DNA of 64,000 nucleotides from Russula earlei (Eukaryota; Basidiomycota; Agaricomycetes; Russulales; Russulaceae). A program made the position numbers and the translations under genes. Every line of letters begins with the position of its first letter. Within the stretch, counting starts at the first letter, position 1. Below are positions 1-11,653 of this stretch, piece by piece. Location: positions 54,671 through 118,670 of the forward strand of contig JAGFNK010000124.1 in assembly GCA_025769875.1 (NCBI GenBank). Reading direction: 5' to 3'. A model generated the notes under the pieces. The model was given only the letters and a program-made list of their open reading frames with translations, had not been told where the DNA came from and did not search any database.

Positions 1-944
1 GATAACGACGGATCTGTCACTGATGCGCCATTCTAATAATCATTAGAATGTACATAAAAATAAGCGAGACGAAGTGCCTTCTCATCAAGGGAAAGTGCGA
101 GGACGTCGGCCGAATCATTCACAAGCTGCTGTGCGGCCTCTATATCCACCTTCCCTGCCTTCAGATGATTACTTGCTGCTTGTATGGCCCCATATGCACG
201 ACGCTAACGTGGCAGCATTGATTCGTAGATCTGATTGACAGGTAAGACAACGCACGGCAGTGACAAAATGCATCTCGAATTTCTCGTCCCTCTTGATTGC
301 ATCGTCCTTCCATGCCTTGTCGGCGGCTTTAGTGGACAGATCACTCCATGATCTCCATTCCAAGCCGGCGGGAGAAACGTCCTCAAGGGGTAGTCCCTTG
401 CTAACCTTGGAGCGCACATATGAGCACCAAGATGATCGGACCTCGTCCAAAAGTTCCTGAGTTAGCGATGTGACCGTTGATCTAAATTTGTTGACGAGAT
501 GCGTTTGTCTTGCCCTCAATATTATCTATATCACATTGAACCCAAGAAAGGGCAATATTGGAAGGCATGCCAACCTTGTCATCTATATCAGTGATGTTCA
601 TCACGAAACGGATATCATATCCGAAGTAATCGGACATGATTCTACGCAGAATGTCTTGTGTAACATAGTTTCTGGACCCGGGTGAGCGTTCAGTTTCGTA
701 CTTAAAGGGGTGCGTACCTTGCATGGCCCATGTGGGCAGCATCATATACGGTAGGGCCGCAATTATACCACTTGATGCGTCGCCCATGGCGGGGAATAAA
801 CTCGTCCTATCGATGGAAAGGTTGGATGAGGCCGGGCACATTCGGAAGACGCACTTTAGTTCTTGTGAAGGAGTTATACACTTTGAGAACAGGCTCTGGA
901 GAGCGACGTGATGGAGGCTTCCAGTCTGTTTGGCAGTGTGACAT
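1..944 (-). CDS. Cysteinyl-tRNA synthetase, cytosolic type (5' part, runs off the left edge)
   Basis: Class I synthetase that charges tRNA-Cys with cysteine. Exons read on the minus strand: 944-855, 806-718, 671-575, 525-256, 203-78 and 32 to beyond base 1. Joined, they stay in frame and give the family signatures: [12 protein letters not shown], then [20 protein letters not shown] with the zinc cysteine (residue about 46) and the HIGH-type ATP motif HMGH (about 55-58), then MNITDIDDK and the RARQ helix. The start ATG at 944 gives a short leader like fungal homologues; an extra upstream exon is not excluded. The KMSKS half and C-terminus lie outside the window. The last intron (33-77) appears to use a GC donor. 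Its 5' end faces the first WOPR gene across 1.1 kb. Confidence 0.93.
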
Positions 945-2038
945 GACTTGCAGCGAAGATTTAAACAGACGGGAGGGTTCGCCGATGCAGAGGATGGGAA
1001 AGCGCGCCCTGGCAGGGAACATGCGCGAGTCAACATCCAAACGGGATATATGCGCACAGACCTGAGAAAATCCAAGACACGTGACCTTGGGCAAGCAAAA
1101 ACACTTTCATGAAGATGAGCGTCTGTCCCGGGACCATGAGGCTGTTTCATATACGTTCTATTTATGATCTCTGACGAGGAGCATGAAGAAATCTAGTTCG
1201 GCTCCCAATGTACATTTGTGCAGATGTTCCAGAGCTGTAACGAAGATCGTTCGCAGCGCTGCGGACATGCCCACCAGTACCCGAGCATGCATCGTGGCAA
1301 ATCGGCGATCTATGTATTGGTTCATCTCTCACGGTCATAACACAGGTAATCTATTGGAGATGGCGCTCCACGGCGACGGCGATGGGACATACGGGGTGAG
1401 GGACGAGGGTATTCTTTGGGCCAAGAAGCGGCGAACCAACCGGCGCCACCATGTGTGCATTACTTTGATGCTTTTCCACGTCGGCCGACATTGAGTTTGG
1501 AAAGACGTTGACGTAATTGTTTGATTGGAGGGTCTTCCTCGTTAAGTCGGCAATAGTGAAATGCCGTTTATCATGCATGTCGGAAGGCTTGTTGTCGTTG
1601 GAAATGAGACGTGTCGTGCGGAGGGAGGGCGAAAGGCGAGATAAATGGAAACGGGTCAAGCCGTGTTCTCCGTGAAGGGGCGCGGCAGGAGGGATACTAA
1701 GATCGGGTAACCGCATGAAGGCTGATTAAAGGTATAGAGTTTGATTCGCAAACAGGTTTACGCTCGCTCGAAAGTAGAATGGCTCATGATGGCACCTTCC
1801 CGACTCGACGCCTTTCCTTCCAACAATGGTAAAACTGGCCATTTCTCCTGTCTTGGGCTGCCATGGAATTCCCCTCTTATCCGGAACGATTGCCGCTTAC
1901 CGTAAACTCCCTTGGGAAATAAATATCCTACTTAAACGTTTCCGCTTTATAATGCTCTCTTCCCCCAACCGTTCCTCCGTTTGCTTCCCGTCCCCCTCTA
2001 CTCTTCTTTACTCTCGTACGGATAACAACCCTCTTCCT
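945..2038. other. Intergenic region between divergent CysRS and WOPR1
   Basis: About 1.1 kb between two divergently transcribed starts. It holds a 121-codon minus-strand open frame (1716-1351) and a 103-codon plus-strand frame, but neither shows a recognisable domain nor splices convincingly into a longer protein. The last 200 bases before 2039 are pyrimidine-rich, as in many basidiomycete promoters and leaders. I see no RNA gene or repeat. Confidence 0.5.
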
Positions 2039-3108
2039 ATGCAGCGACCAACTTGCACGGAAATCCGTGTTCGTTCCGTCGCGGACGCCCTCGTCGTCTT
2101 CTACGCCGTTTCAAAGGGTGTCTTGCCCATAGTATCACGGCGGCTGGATAGCGAGGAGAGGCGATGTATTCGATCCGGCTCAGTCTATGTCTGGGAGGAG
2201 AGAGGTCCCGACGCCGAAGCTACTGGAGTGAGTCCTTCGTTCTGCTTTCTATCTCCATACCCTTGACACTCGTTAAGCTGGGCATTGAGCGGTGGACGGA
2301 TGGCATACGCTGGGGGCCCTCCCGCGTCAGGTATCGGGGATAAGGTCTCGTTTTTATTTCAGGGACTAACACCGGCTATGTCTTCCATCCAGGGACGAGT
2401 TTTTGTTCTATAGCGAGAGGGAGCTTGATGTGGAGCTGGACGTAATCGGCCAGCCGTGAGTTACCTCCAATTTTCATTTGTTTTTTTCGTCCGTCATGGA
2501 GCGCTTGCTTGCCCTTGTAGTTTCAGCTTGCATCTCCCTCCCGGTTCATACTATGGACGCCCTCGTGAGCGTCTCATCAAACAAACGTACTCCGTATATG
2601 TAGACCTAACTGGCAAGGGCCGAAGAAAATGGCACCTTAGTGCGTCTGCGATTGGATTTCCAATCACCGCCTTGGCGACCTATTGACAGCCCGCCCTGCA
2701 GTTGCTTATTTCACTCAAGAGACCATCGACAATCTCTACACCATAGACGACTTTCCCGAGCTTGCCAGCCTCGATGTTCCTCCTGGGAAGTTCCGCAGCG
2801 CGCGTTGCGTCAAGGGACGCCCTAAAGATGCTTCGGAGAACGCTGGCCCGTACTCTTCGCATCAATCGCGTTCCCCAAAATATGCCCCTTACCCAGCATC
2901 CACTTCGCAACCCCCCACGCCCGTTGGTCCACCACCGTGGACGAAGCCTACGAACGATTTGGCACATTCAAAACTTGGGCATGGTCGCTTTCCACGCAAC
3001 CCAGATGGTCCACAGGTTCTCGCGCCGCTAGCATTTCTTGAAACGACCCATATACCCAAGAGGCATCCCATCGATGATCGTGCCTTGCGTTCTTTTACGG
3101 TTTCGTGA
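2039..3108 (+). CDS. Gti1/Pac2 (WOPR) family transcription factor, short paralogue
   Basis: Fungal-specific DNA-binding regulator of the family containing Wor1, Gti1, Pac2 and Ros1, which govern morphological or sexual switches. Exons 2039-2227, 2278-2330, 2393-2455, 2521-2639 and 2702-3108 join to about 276 aa. WOPRa is the N-terminus (MQRPTCTEIRVRS..., SRRLDSEERR, VYVWEERG, then GIERWTDGIRWGPSRVRDEFLFY); WOPRb follows (LIKQTYSVYVD, KWHLIAYFTQETID). The acceptor at 2701 was chosen because it restores HLIAYFTQ. The exon 4 acceptor could be 2520 or 2526; both keep the frame. The tail is Pro-rich and ends in a PIDDRALRSF segment that resembles the end of the second paralogue at 6147-7736. The gene has one more intron than that paralogue. 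Confidence 0.92.
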
Positions 3109-6100
3109 TCATCCCTTTCCTACCATTCACATTATCCGTGCACATCCTTTCTGAATACTTGTACTGACCGTTTCTTAAACCTCCTGCCCACACACCTGCT
3201 GGTAATTCCTATGCGTCGGCGTTGCTGTTATTCAATGCGAAGATTCTCCGACTCTTTACATCCTCTCTCTGTCCCACACCGTCCACGAAGCTCCAAACGC
3301 TCCCGTGTGTTTTCTTCCTATCCAAGCCGTGTAGCGAGTATGTGTATTAAAAGACCCTTGTGCGTCCGGATCGTTTCCAATGTCCATCTTGTTTGTTTTC
3401 GACCGTCTGCCGCTCGCCCAGTGCTCCGGATTCGCTGGCTTCTTTCCGAGGTACAGGCACTGCTCCGGTACCTCGCTTGTGAGTCAATACACTTCGCGAG
3501 GGGGCGATGCACAAGGTTAACCGCCGTGGCCATCCTTCTCGCATATTTCGCATAAATTACAGCAGGGCGAGCCATTGGAAAGGAAGGAGGAAGAGGGAGC
3601 CGAATATAATGGATCATATGATATATGACGTAATACCGTCGTGTCTTCTTTCCTTCCTCGCTTGTCTCCTTGCTTTGTTTGGGGTCCTCGTGACATCCAT
3701 CCATCGCACCGATGCGTGAGCGTGGGCGTCAAAACAGATCGCGGAGAGGTTCACAACCCGTCAAACAAACCCGAGAATTCGGAATGTTTATTTTATTTCA
3801 CATGCGAGACGAGGGACGGGGAGAGGTGCTGGCATTATGCGACGATTCCGCATTTAACCCGGGCCGGGCGTCCCAAAAAGAGAACGAGGGAAGGGCACTG
3901 TAGGGCCCCGGAGGGGGTCGGGTAACGTTAATTAATTAACCCCCACCCCTTACCGCTCGCCCCTTGACTACTACAGAGAGCATCATAAGGTTAAGTTTGT
4001 GCCAGCTCTCCTGTCGTGCCTTTGCCTATGCCCTCATCCCGCATCACGTACCTGCCGTGAGTCACACAGATCCCACGAGCAGCGAGAGGATCGCGCTCGT
4101 CTTGTCACCACCCCAGTCGCAGATGACCACCCATTACTTCTCCAAAATTTGCGCCATCGTGATCGCGCGCAAGTTCCCTCGTTAGTAGCTCGCAGACGCG
4201 CAGGAGCGAGGATGCTTTTCCCCCTCGACCAACTAGGCTGGAGAAGCGCACTCAGTCATGACCGTTTGGCGTCCCGTAAGTATCTCCGGAAGAGACGCTA
4301 ACGGCGATCTTGGCACGGAGGAAAATGGCTGGACCTATGCAATACACACATTTAGTGTGCCCAGACGTCTTGGACCGCGTGCGTTCTCGCCCTACACCTG
4401 TCAGTGCGTCTCGCGGCTGAGGCCGACGAACAGACCCTTCTGGACGGCTTCCAAGTGCAAAATAAACGAGGACACCTCGGGGAATTTGACAGAACTTTGT
4501 TATTTGCCCACCTCCACCGACGCCAAACGTGTGAAAAAAAGGCCTGTGAGAGTGTAGCCCCAATCTGATGATCGAGGGGTATCACAATCAATGCGCATAA
4601 GATGATCATTTACGGGCCGCAAAGACCGGCGCCGCCGTGAGAAAGAAGGACCATATCTGGATGGGGGCTAGCGGTACAGCAGCGACGACGTCAACAGCCG
4701 CGGACCTTCACAAGCGCTACACAGACCGTCGCAGGCAATAAGACTATGGGTTGATACCATGCATCACCGAGGTTGCCTTTCGGAGCTAGAAAGGGGGAGG
4801 GGATGTGAGGGGAGAAAGGAGACGATCCTGGTGGTTGCCAATGACCCTCAAACGCCGCATGGCTTGATCGAACAGAATAGCGCGAAGACGTGTAGGGAAG
4901 ACATGTAAGAGACCCGTTCTGTCACTGTCGGTAAGTTTGCTACACTAACGAATCCAAGGTGCGTGGAGCCCCCAACGGAGCTAGATCGGGCCCCGTTTGC
5001 TGCGCAACAGCACTCGCGCCTCGTGTTGGTCGTGAAAATGAAATCGCAGGATCGGCGTATTCGGGGGTATTGCCCACCTTTTGCGGCTGGATGAATGGTT
5101 GCACATGTTTCTATGCGGGAAAAATTTTGTGAGCTGTAACACCGAGTGTCGGCCAGGAAAAACACCACCACCTTCGTAGAGAGAAGAGGAAGCGAGGGAG
5201 GCACCGGCCATTAGGGGATATTCCGGGCACGGACAGGAGCGGGTACAGCTGTTTCCGGGGTAGAAACACATTGAGAGCCCCGAGAGGTCGCATGATTCAG
5301 TCGAGTTGGGCTTGAGTGGGTGATACCTATTTAGGAAGGGAAGAGCTTTGTTGACGAGGTCGTGAGACAGTGGCCCTGAATGATTGGGTGGATCTGGACT
5401 AGCGGACAAACAAAGGATAGGTTTGAATGCAAGCTCGCAGGGGAGCGCTCGGAACGATGGCGGGGAAACAGACAGGAGGTGGATGAAGAAAGTTTAGACT
5501 CGGGCCACGCGCAAACGAGAGTTGGATAGGCGCTGACGTAAGCAGTTCTGACCGAGGATCTGGCCGGTCTCGTGAACCAGGTGGGGTGGAAAGGTCCGAC
5601 AGAAGTTCCCACACTCGGTGATGGTGGCGCGTCAGATGAGGACATGCCGAGGCTCGGGGGCGGTGGGCTGACAGCATCTGACCAGGTCTCGGCTCTCGAA
5701 GTTGGGGGCTCATGTGCCAGGGGGTGGTTGAAAAAGGCGCAGGGGAAAAGGAAAGGGCCATAACCTTGGAACGAGTAGGCTGAACACATGGGGGGAGCGA
5801 TCAGGTAAGCATTGAATTGGCCCTCTTTCCGGGTTGCATTTGCGCGGAAATGGACCGATTCGGGAAATGGGACATTGCGGTCTGAACTGACTTGGTGGTG
5901 GTGGTGGTGGTGGTAGCCGCGGCGATGAAGGGAAGTGGGAGGGAGGGAATAACCGCGGTAAGGATTTGAATCTCGATTTGGTGTGCCGAGAGGACGGGTA
6001 AGATAAAATAATGGATAAGTGAAATGGCGGGGATTGAACCGCATCCTCGGATTCAAATTGCACAGAACAGGTATTATTTATAATTCCCTCGACGCTCTCC

Positions 6101-6146
6101 GTGTTCCTTTCCCTTCCCTCGTCCCGCCACGACGCTTTCATCGACG
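3109..6146. other. Three-kilobase spacer between the two WOPR genes
   Basis: No convincing gene. It contains the 3' flank of WOPR1 and a long upstream region of WOPR2. Several open frames of 60-240 codons exist on both strands (the longest on minus at 6056-5331), but they lack domains, splice logic or similarity to anything I recognise, and one is opened by a GGT microsatellite read as a His run. A 14-bp palindrome, GTTAATTAATTAAC, lies at 3927-3940 beside G- and C-rich flanks. A tRNA-like B-box on the minus strand near 6035 does not fold into a T-arm. Confidence 0.5.
5894..5914. repeat. (GGT)n microsatellite
   Basis: Seven perfect GGT units upstream of the second WOPR gene. It creates a spurious poly-His stretch in an antisense open frame. 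Confidence 0.9.
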
Positions 6147-7736
6147 ATGCAGGTCCCTTCCTGTACAAATGTCCGCATCAGAAGCACCGCAGACGTGCAC
6201 AAAATATTCTACGCCGTGTACCTCGGCCTATTGCCAATGATCACCAGACGTCTGGACGCCAAGGAACGCGAAGCGCTCTCCTCAGGCTATTGCTATGCTT
6301 GGGAAGACAGAGGCCCTCATGCAATCACCGGGATCGGTATCGAGCGCTTTACAGAGGGTCGCCATTGGTCCGCTTCCCGTGTTCGTGACGTACGGCTCGT
6401 ATCTCTCCCATCATCGCAATCCTTGCTCACCGTTCCCCCAGGAATTTCTATTCTACTATGAGAAATGGGAGCCTCCTAAGAACAAGTACGACGACCGAGC
6501 AGCGTTAGTCTATTATATCTCTCCATAATCGCTTGCGCGGTCCAACCCAACAACCATCTTTTCATAGTGACGGACAACCCCCACGGGATTGGGATCCGTA
6601 TGTGAAGCAGACCTACTCGGTGTATTTGAACGCAAGTGAGGGAAACAAGCGTAAATGGCATCTAAGTCCGTGCTTTTTTTAATCCTCACATTTCTCCATC
6701 CATAACTTTAAACCTTTCAGCCGCGTACTTTACACAGGCCACTGTCGACAACCTTGGCACTGTAGACGACATTCCTGTTTTGAAAGATCTCGTCGTGCCT
6801 GAGGGTCTCTTTAAGAGTTCGCGCAGAACAAAAACGAGATCGTCAAGAGCTAGTGCTGCTGCCAATGCAACAGACACAGCCCCTGCCGTCTCAACTCCGG
6901 CGAGTTCCAGCGGTAAGGGAGGGAAGCAGGTCGCCTCCGTTGCTGGCCCTAGCTCGTCCGTGAATTGCCCTCCACAAGTTACCCCACAACCGGCTCCACC
7001 TCAACAAAATCAGGCGTTACCTCAAAGCCCGTACCCTCACGATCTCTTCACCGCCGAGTCGCCTACATATTCAGGGTTACCAACAAACTCGGCTCCACCC
7101 CCTCCTCCGGCTGCGCAACACCACGATGCGTACACGCGCATGTACACCGGAGGCTCATATGCTGCCCCTCAACCTCCCGAAGGTTACCGTGTAACACCCC
7201 CACATATGCTTCCTCCTGTGTCACCCTTTGGATACAACTGGCACGAACCACCGACACCTGTCTCAGACAATTCTTGTCAATCGCCATACTCTTATCCCTT
7301 GTTCGTCGCTCCTCAAAACGGGGACTCAACGTTTCACCATTCTCCCACTCAATCTCAAGTTTATCTATACGGTTCTGGGTTCCAAATGCCACCACAGTCC
7401 TTATTACAATACCGGCCTGTTTCCCCCGCGCTTTCACATGCGCCCAGTCAGTTCTCCGTATCGTCCCAATCACAGTCCTCCTCAGAGAGTGACTCACCAG
7501 CTCCCGGCCCCGTCTCTCTCCGGACGCCCGTCTTTTCTCCGGAACGTCTTTCCGTAGTTCTTCCGACAGATGGGGATCACAAGTACGAGACTGTTCCTCT
7601 CCATGGCATACGCGAGCACGACGGAGCATTCGACTCGGTGACCCTTGCGTCTATGGAGTCTCTCAAGCGCTTCCATCCATATAGGCGGGATCCTTTGGAT
7701 GACCGAGTCGTGCAACGACTTTCACGACCGGTATGA
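6147..7736 (+). CDS. Gti1/Pac2 (WOPR) family transcription factor, long paralogue
   Basis: Second WOPR regulator, same orientation as the first. Exons 6147-6389, 6442-6503, 6568-6665 and 6721-7736 total 1,419 nt, giving 472 aa. WOPRa: MQVPSCTNVRIRST, ITRRLDAKERE, YAWEDRG, GIERFTEGRHWSASRVRD, EFLFYYEKWEP; WOPRb: YVKQTYSVYLN, KRKWHLTAYFTQATVDNL. A Lys/Arg-rich stretch follows (SSRRTKTRSSR), then about 270 residues rich in Pro, Ser, Gln and Tyr, a composition typical of activation or condensate-forming tails of this family. It ends in a FHPYRRDPLDDR block shared with the short paralogue. The two proteins are about equally similar to generic WOPR domains, so this is a diverged tandem pair, not a recent copy. 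Confidence 0.94.
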
Positions 7737-8178
7737 TAAGCAGAAGTGCCCACGTTTCTTCTTTGTTTTTCTTAGAAGACACGCTGCATCGGTAATTCTG
7801 ATTATCTGCACATGGATTTATATAGAGGAGCGGAGGCTTCCCCTCATGTACTTAGCTCATCCGACTGCCCTATCGGTGGTCCCTCGTAGTTTAGGACACT
7901 AGCCACCCTTGCTGGGTGCAAAGGGGCTGTATGTCTACTGTCTTACATGCAAACACTCGCTAAATCCGCGGACCACATTCGTAGAAATGGACTCGAGGAG
8001 CCAACGTCAGAAAAGAAAAGCACTAAAAATGTGGTGCTTTGCTGGAGGAGTCGATTATTTTAAAAGTAATAATAGTTCAGCGTATATGGGGATGCACAGG
8101 AGACGAAATAACTAAGGAGAGAGGAAGAACGATTAACCAACGAACAGAGAAATGACATACAAGCATGACAGAATCCGA
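7737..8178. other. Convergent intergenic region
   Basis: Joins the 3' ends of WOPR2 (+) and the TFIIA subunit gene (-). Presumably the two 3' UTRs and terminators. No further gene seen. Confidence 0.6.
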
Positions 8179-9357
8179 TCACCACTCAAATTCACTGCTC
8201 ATAATGTCAGATCGCGTCAGGCTGTCATCATCTCTGCAATCAAAGGGAATGAACGGACCCTGTACACTTTGCAAAAAGATAGTCCTTGCCGTTGATGTGG
8301 ATCATACCATCCTTCAGTATACACTTCCACTTATTTTTAACTCGAGCAACCTTGAGTGGGGATCAGAAACCAGAACGCGTCGTCGTGTCAAATAATACCA
8401 AGATACCTTGTCATAGGTGCAGAAGACAATATCGCTCACGCCCGGGCCCTCATCCGGGTCCTCCTCGCCTTCAGAATCGGAATCGTCCAAGTCGCTGTTG
8501 ATGGCTTCGTCGTCAGCGCTGGCGGTGGAGCTTTGCGTGGGCTGCGGTAAAGACGGGTGCGACGAGTGGGGCGCATACTGCTGTGGGGGTGGCGATGACG
8601 AGTCTGAGCTCGAGGACGAAGGTCCATCGACCTGCGGAATCCGCGTTGGCTGGGATTGCGACTGTGTCGGAGGCTGCGATCGCGCCTGGGATGGCTGCTG
8701 CGACGGGGACTGCTGCGGCTGTTGCTGAGGTTGCTGGGACGCTTTCACGGCCGGTTGGGCCGTCGGGGGAACATGGGCAGCGAGCGCGGGCGCTGCGACT
8801 GGGGCAGGAGGCCGACTCGGACCAGCCGGGAAGGTCAGTAGCGAATTTGGTGGGGGGCGCAGGGCAGGTATCTGAGGACTGGTCATCGAGGAAACGTATT
8901 GATTGCTCATAATGTATCGGCTGTCGGCTGGTTCCTTTTTGATCAGGCTCGCTGCGCTGGGGGGAACTTGAGGTACGAATGCGTGATGGTTGGGCGAGTA
9001 GTGCTGCGGCATGACATGCATGGGATGCGGAGGGTATTGAGGAGGTGGTTGGGCGGGTGGGGACTCGAACTCGGCGACGTGGGACGCTATGACTTTGGTC
9101 TCCCATTTCTGAAGCGAGATTATATTGCGCACTAGCGAACAACCGACGCCAGCAAGGGAAGAGAACCTACTCTCTGAAGCTCAGCCAAAACGTCTTCGTT
9201 GACACCGTACTCGTCAAAGTCAGTTTTAATCGACGCGATCACCTCATCTATGACAGAGCGATAAATGGCGGGCTCATTGACGAAGGAATGGGTGTTATCC
9301 TTTAAACTAGTCAAGCGCGAATGGCATTGACTGGCTCACCACTATTTTATTAGACAT
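8179..9357 (-). CDS. TOA1: Transcription initiation factor IIA large subunit (TFIIA alpha/beta)
   Basis: General RNA polymerase II factor that stabilises TBP on the TATA box as a dimer with the small subunit Toa2. Exons 9357-9340, 9272-9171, 9108-8407, 8350-8259 and 8194-8179 give 309 aa in frame. The N-terminal four-helix-bundle half is IYRSVIDEVIASIKTDFDEYG, EDVLAELQRKWETKVI (to residue about 50). A Pro/Gln-rich linker and an acidic block (DLDDSDSEGEEDPDEG) lead to the C-terminal beta-barrel half: FCTYDKVARVKNKWKC, GKDYLFAKCTGEFEW at the end. The first exon codes for only six residues. Divergent from the small gene at 9666. Confidence 0.95.
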
Positions 9358-9665
9358 TTTCGAACAGGCAAACGACGCTGAACAGGACGGGCACTCGACG
9401 ACGTCCGGCTTGATGAGGGGGAGTGAGGAAAGCTTTTATAGAAGATGTGTCCTCAGGAAAGGCCGCTCATTCAAACTCCGCAATGCGTCAGTCAAATTCC
9501 CACGCACGGACCACTCCTGGCCCCACTCCACTCCACCAAAAACTCCAAATTGATGTCGTCGTTGTGGAGAGTCGTGAATGAAATTTTTTATATAAATATG
9601 ATGCCCCACAGAAAGCAAACCGAACGAAAACTGACACGTCATCGTAATACTGTTCACAAGGAAAA
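9358..9665. promoter_or_regulatory. Divergent promoter region TOA1 / coiled-coil gene
   Basis: 308 bases separate the two start codons, so both promoters must lie here or overlap the 5' UTRs. An AT-rich TATA-like stretch (TTTTTTATATAAATATG) lies at about 9585-9601, 65-80 bases before the plus-strand ATG. Confidence 0.45.
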
Positions 9666-10248
9666 ATGTCGCTGTTCTCCCGTCGTCCCAAAGCTTCACC
9701 ACCATCTGGGCCAGCACCGTCGACAACCTCATCCGGTCGCCGCCGCGGGACACGTTCGTCCAGTACTCGTTCTACGGGTCATGCCGAAGACCGTTCCAGG
9801 TCGCCCTCGCTTGAATCTCCTGAGCATTCCCGTAGGAATGGCAATGGCCATTCACGATTTGATGACAGCGGCGGCGGTGGCGGCGGCTCTCGCTTCGGAA
9901 TACTGTCGCGCGGGTTATTCCGTCGGCGCCGCCCCTTGACCTCCGAACGCGAGCTCGACTTGGCGAACGACCAATCGCTCGTGAAAGCCCGTTCGAAGGT
10001 CGCAGATGCCGAGACAGCCGAGCGGGCAGCCGACGCGGCGTTGCACGCCGCTCGAAAGGCCGTCCGCGAGGCGAAGGATCAAGTGAAGGCGCTGGATCGC
10101 GAAGCGATTGATGAGTGCGGGCTTCTCCTGACCGTAGAAACGCAGGCTTATTGACCGATTATTTTCCAGCGTGAAGATAGCAAAGATGAAGCGAGCCGAA
10201 GTTAAGAATGTCCGTAGGGACGTTCGTAACCTCGGTCGTCATGGTTGA
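9666..10248 (+). CDS. Small basic coiled-coil protein, function unknown
   Basis: Exons 9666-10114 and 10170-10248 give 175 aa. The first 65 residues are Ser/Arg/Pro-rich and look disordered; a Gly run and an Arg-rich patch follow. Residues about 90-150 are alanine-, lysine- and glutamate-rich with heptad character (LVKARSKVADAETAERAADA), a likely coiled coil. The C-terminal exon is basic and ends NVRRDVRNLGRHG. I recall similar short proteins annotated only as hypothetical in mushroom-forming fungi but cannot name a function. The start ATG is in an A-rich context (ggaaaaATG). Confidence 0.7.
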
Positions 10249-10463
10249 AGTGTGTTAGCTGCGAGCCCCTCGTGGTACGTGTGTTCCTTCCCTTTGTACT
10301 AGTACTGTATGGATGCGTTGTGTCGATATGATATCCGATCTCGTTTGTAGTACACTGTAATTCGTCCTTGACTGTCGTTACGTTACGATATGATACGCAC
10401 GTGCACCGTGTGGCGTTCGAATGGAGCCAATTGCAATGCAGCAATTCGCGTCAGGCAGTCATC

Positions 10464-11653
10464 ATGCGGACGACACTCATTCTCATTAGCCTGTGCGGCC
10501 TCGCTCACTCTGCCCAAATCTACTTTCACCCACCCGTCTTTGTTGCCGGATCGTTGCCAGATTTCCATGCGACCGCCCTCATAGCGAAGCACCTCCACCT
10601 TGACAGGTTTGAGCCTTTACAAGATTTCTACACAGGCCCCCTTGACCAAGCATTCGTCGGGAAAGGTCCTAGTAGTAGCCTTCTGATTGGCATCGATGAG
10701 GACGATGTAGAATGTCAGTCAAATCAAAGGAGGGACCGGTTTGAGTGATCTGACGCTCGTGCTTTGCAGACGCTATCCCGACTGAAGACCTGACGAACCC
10801 CCTCTCGTTTTTGGGCTCAAGTCCTGCTTCCGCCTTCTCTAGGATAATGCAGACAAGCCTACAACGCGCGGCCCTTGCGTTCAGCCATGTATTTGACGCC
10901 TCGCATGGCTCAAAGAGCACATTCGTCCGGCTCCTGGATATCATGAACGTCTCACCTCCAACGGAGACCTTCGTCTCCGAGCTCTCCGCACTTGTCTCGT
11001 TTCTCGAGTCCGACGATCTATCATTGGACCGCTTCGGTGCGTTCCGCATAACGGGCCTTCGCACCATCGCGGACGCCTACGGACGGGAAAGCGAGCAGTA
11101 CACGATGGCGGCGACGTCGCTCGCCGCAGCGTTGCGCAGCGCACTCGCCAAGTCGCATCTCAACATGGTGATCTTCACCTACCCGCGAACCGGCGCGGGC
11201 GCGGAGAAGCGCCAGGATCAGTCACCCCTGCCGCCGCCGCCGGTGCCGCCAATCGACTCGGACGCTTTGTGCTTCACCTCGGAGGAAATTTGCTCCAATT
11301 CGACTGACTCGTGTTCCGGTCACGGCGCGTGCACGAAGGCGCTCAAAGCGGGGCGGACGTGCTTCGCCTGTGTGTGCGAGGCCACGAAAGATTCGAGTGG
11401 TCGGACACAGCATTGGGCGGGCAGCAAGTGCGAGCGAAGGGATGTGAGCGGGTATGTGCGGCTCAGTTTCTCTCGTGCTAGCTGTTGACCGACTCTTTCC
11501 CGGATCATTAGAACATTCGTGTTGATCGTTGGGACCGTGATCACGCTTATATTGATTGTCGTTGGTTCCATCACCCTGCTGTACGGGGTAGGAAGCCAGC
11601 CTCTTCCCAGCGTACTAACTGGCAGCGTGCCAGGTGTTTCAGTCAAGGGATAA
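10464..11653 (+). CDS. Vps3844/DUF3844-type type I membrane protein
   Basis: Exons 10464-10713, 10770-11451 and 11512-11653 give 357 aa. An N-terminal signal peptide (MRTTLILISLCGLAHSA) precedes a lumenal region beginning QIYFHPPVF. Near residue 285 a cysteine-rich EGF-like module appears (CFTSEEIC, DSCSGHGACTKA, TCFACVC, WAGSKCERRDVSG). A single transmembrane helix follows at about 312-333 (FVLIVGTVITLILIVVGS), then a short cytosolic tail with YGVGSQPLPSVL. This order is that of the fungal Vps3844 C-terminal domain family, annotated as linked to vacuolar sorting; the lumenal topology is inferred. No repeat or disruption seen. Confidence 0.87.

Noticed and set aside
5331..6056. 241-codon minus-strand ORF with a His run
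   Set aside because: The His run is the GGT microsatellite; no domain, no ATG context or splice support, and composition drifts like noncoding DNA.
6020..6060. tRNA-like B-box GGTTCAATCCC on the minus strand
   Set aside because: The bases around it do not pair as a T-arm (C-C and G-G oppositions) and no D-arm or acceptor stem is found at the right distance.
8417..8912. Cys/Gly-rich and Ala-rich ORFs antisense to TOA1
   Set aside because: They are the complement of the Gln/Ser/Pro-rich linker of TOA1.
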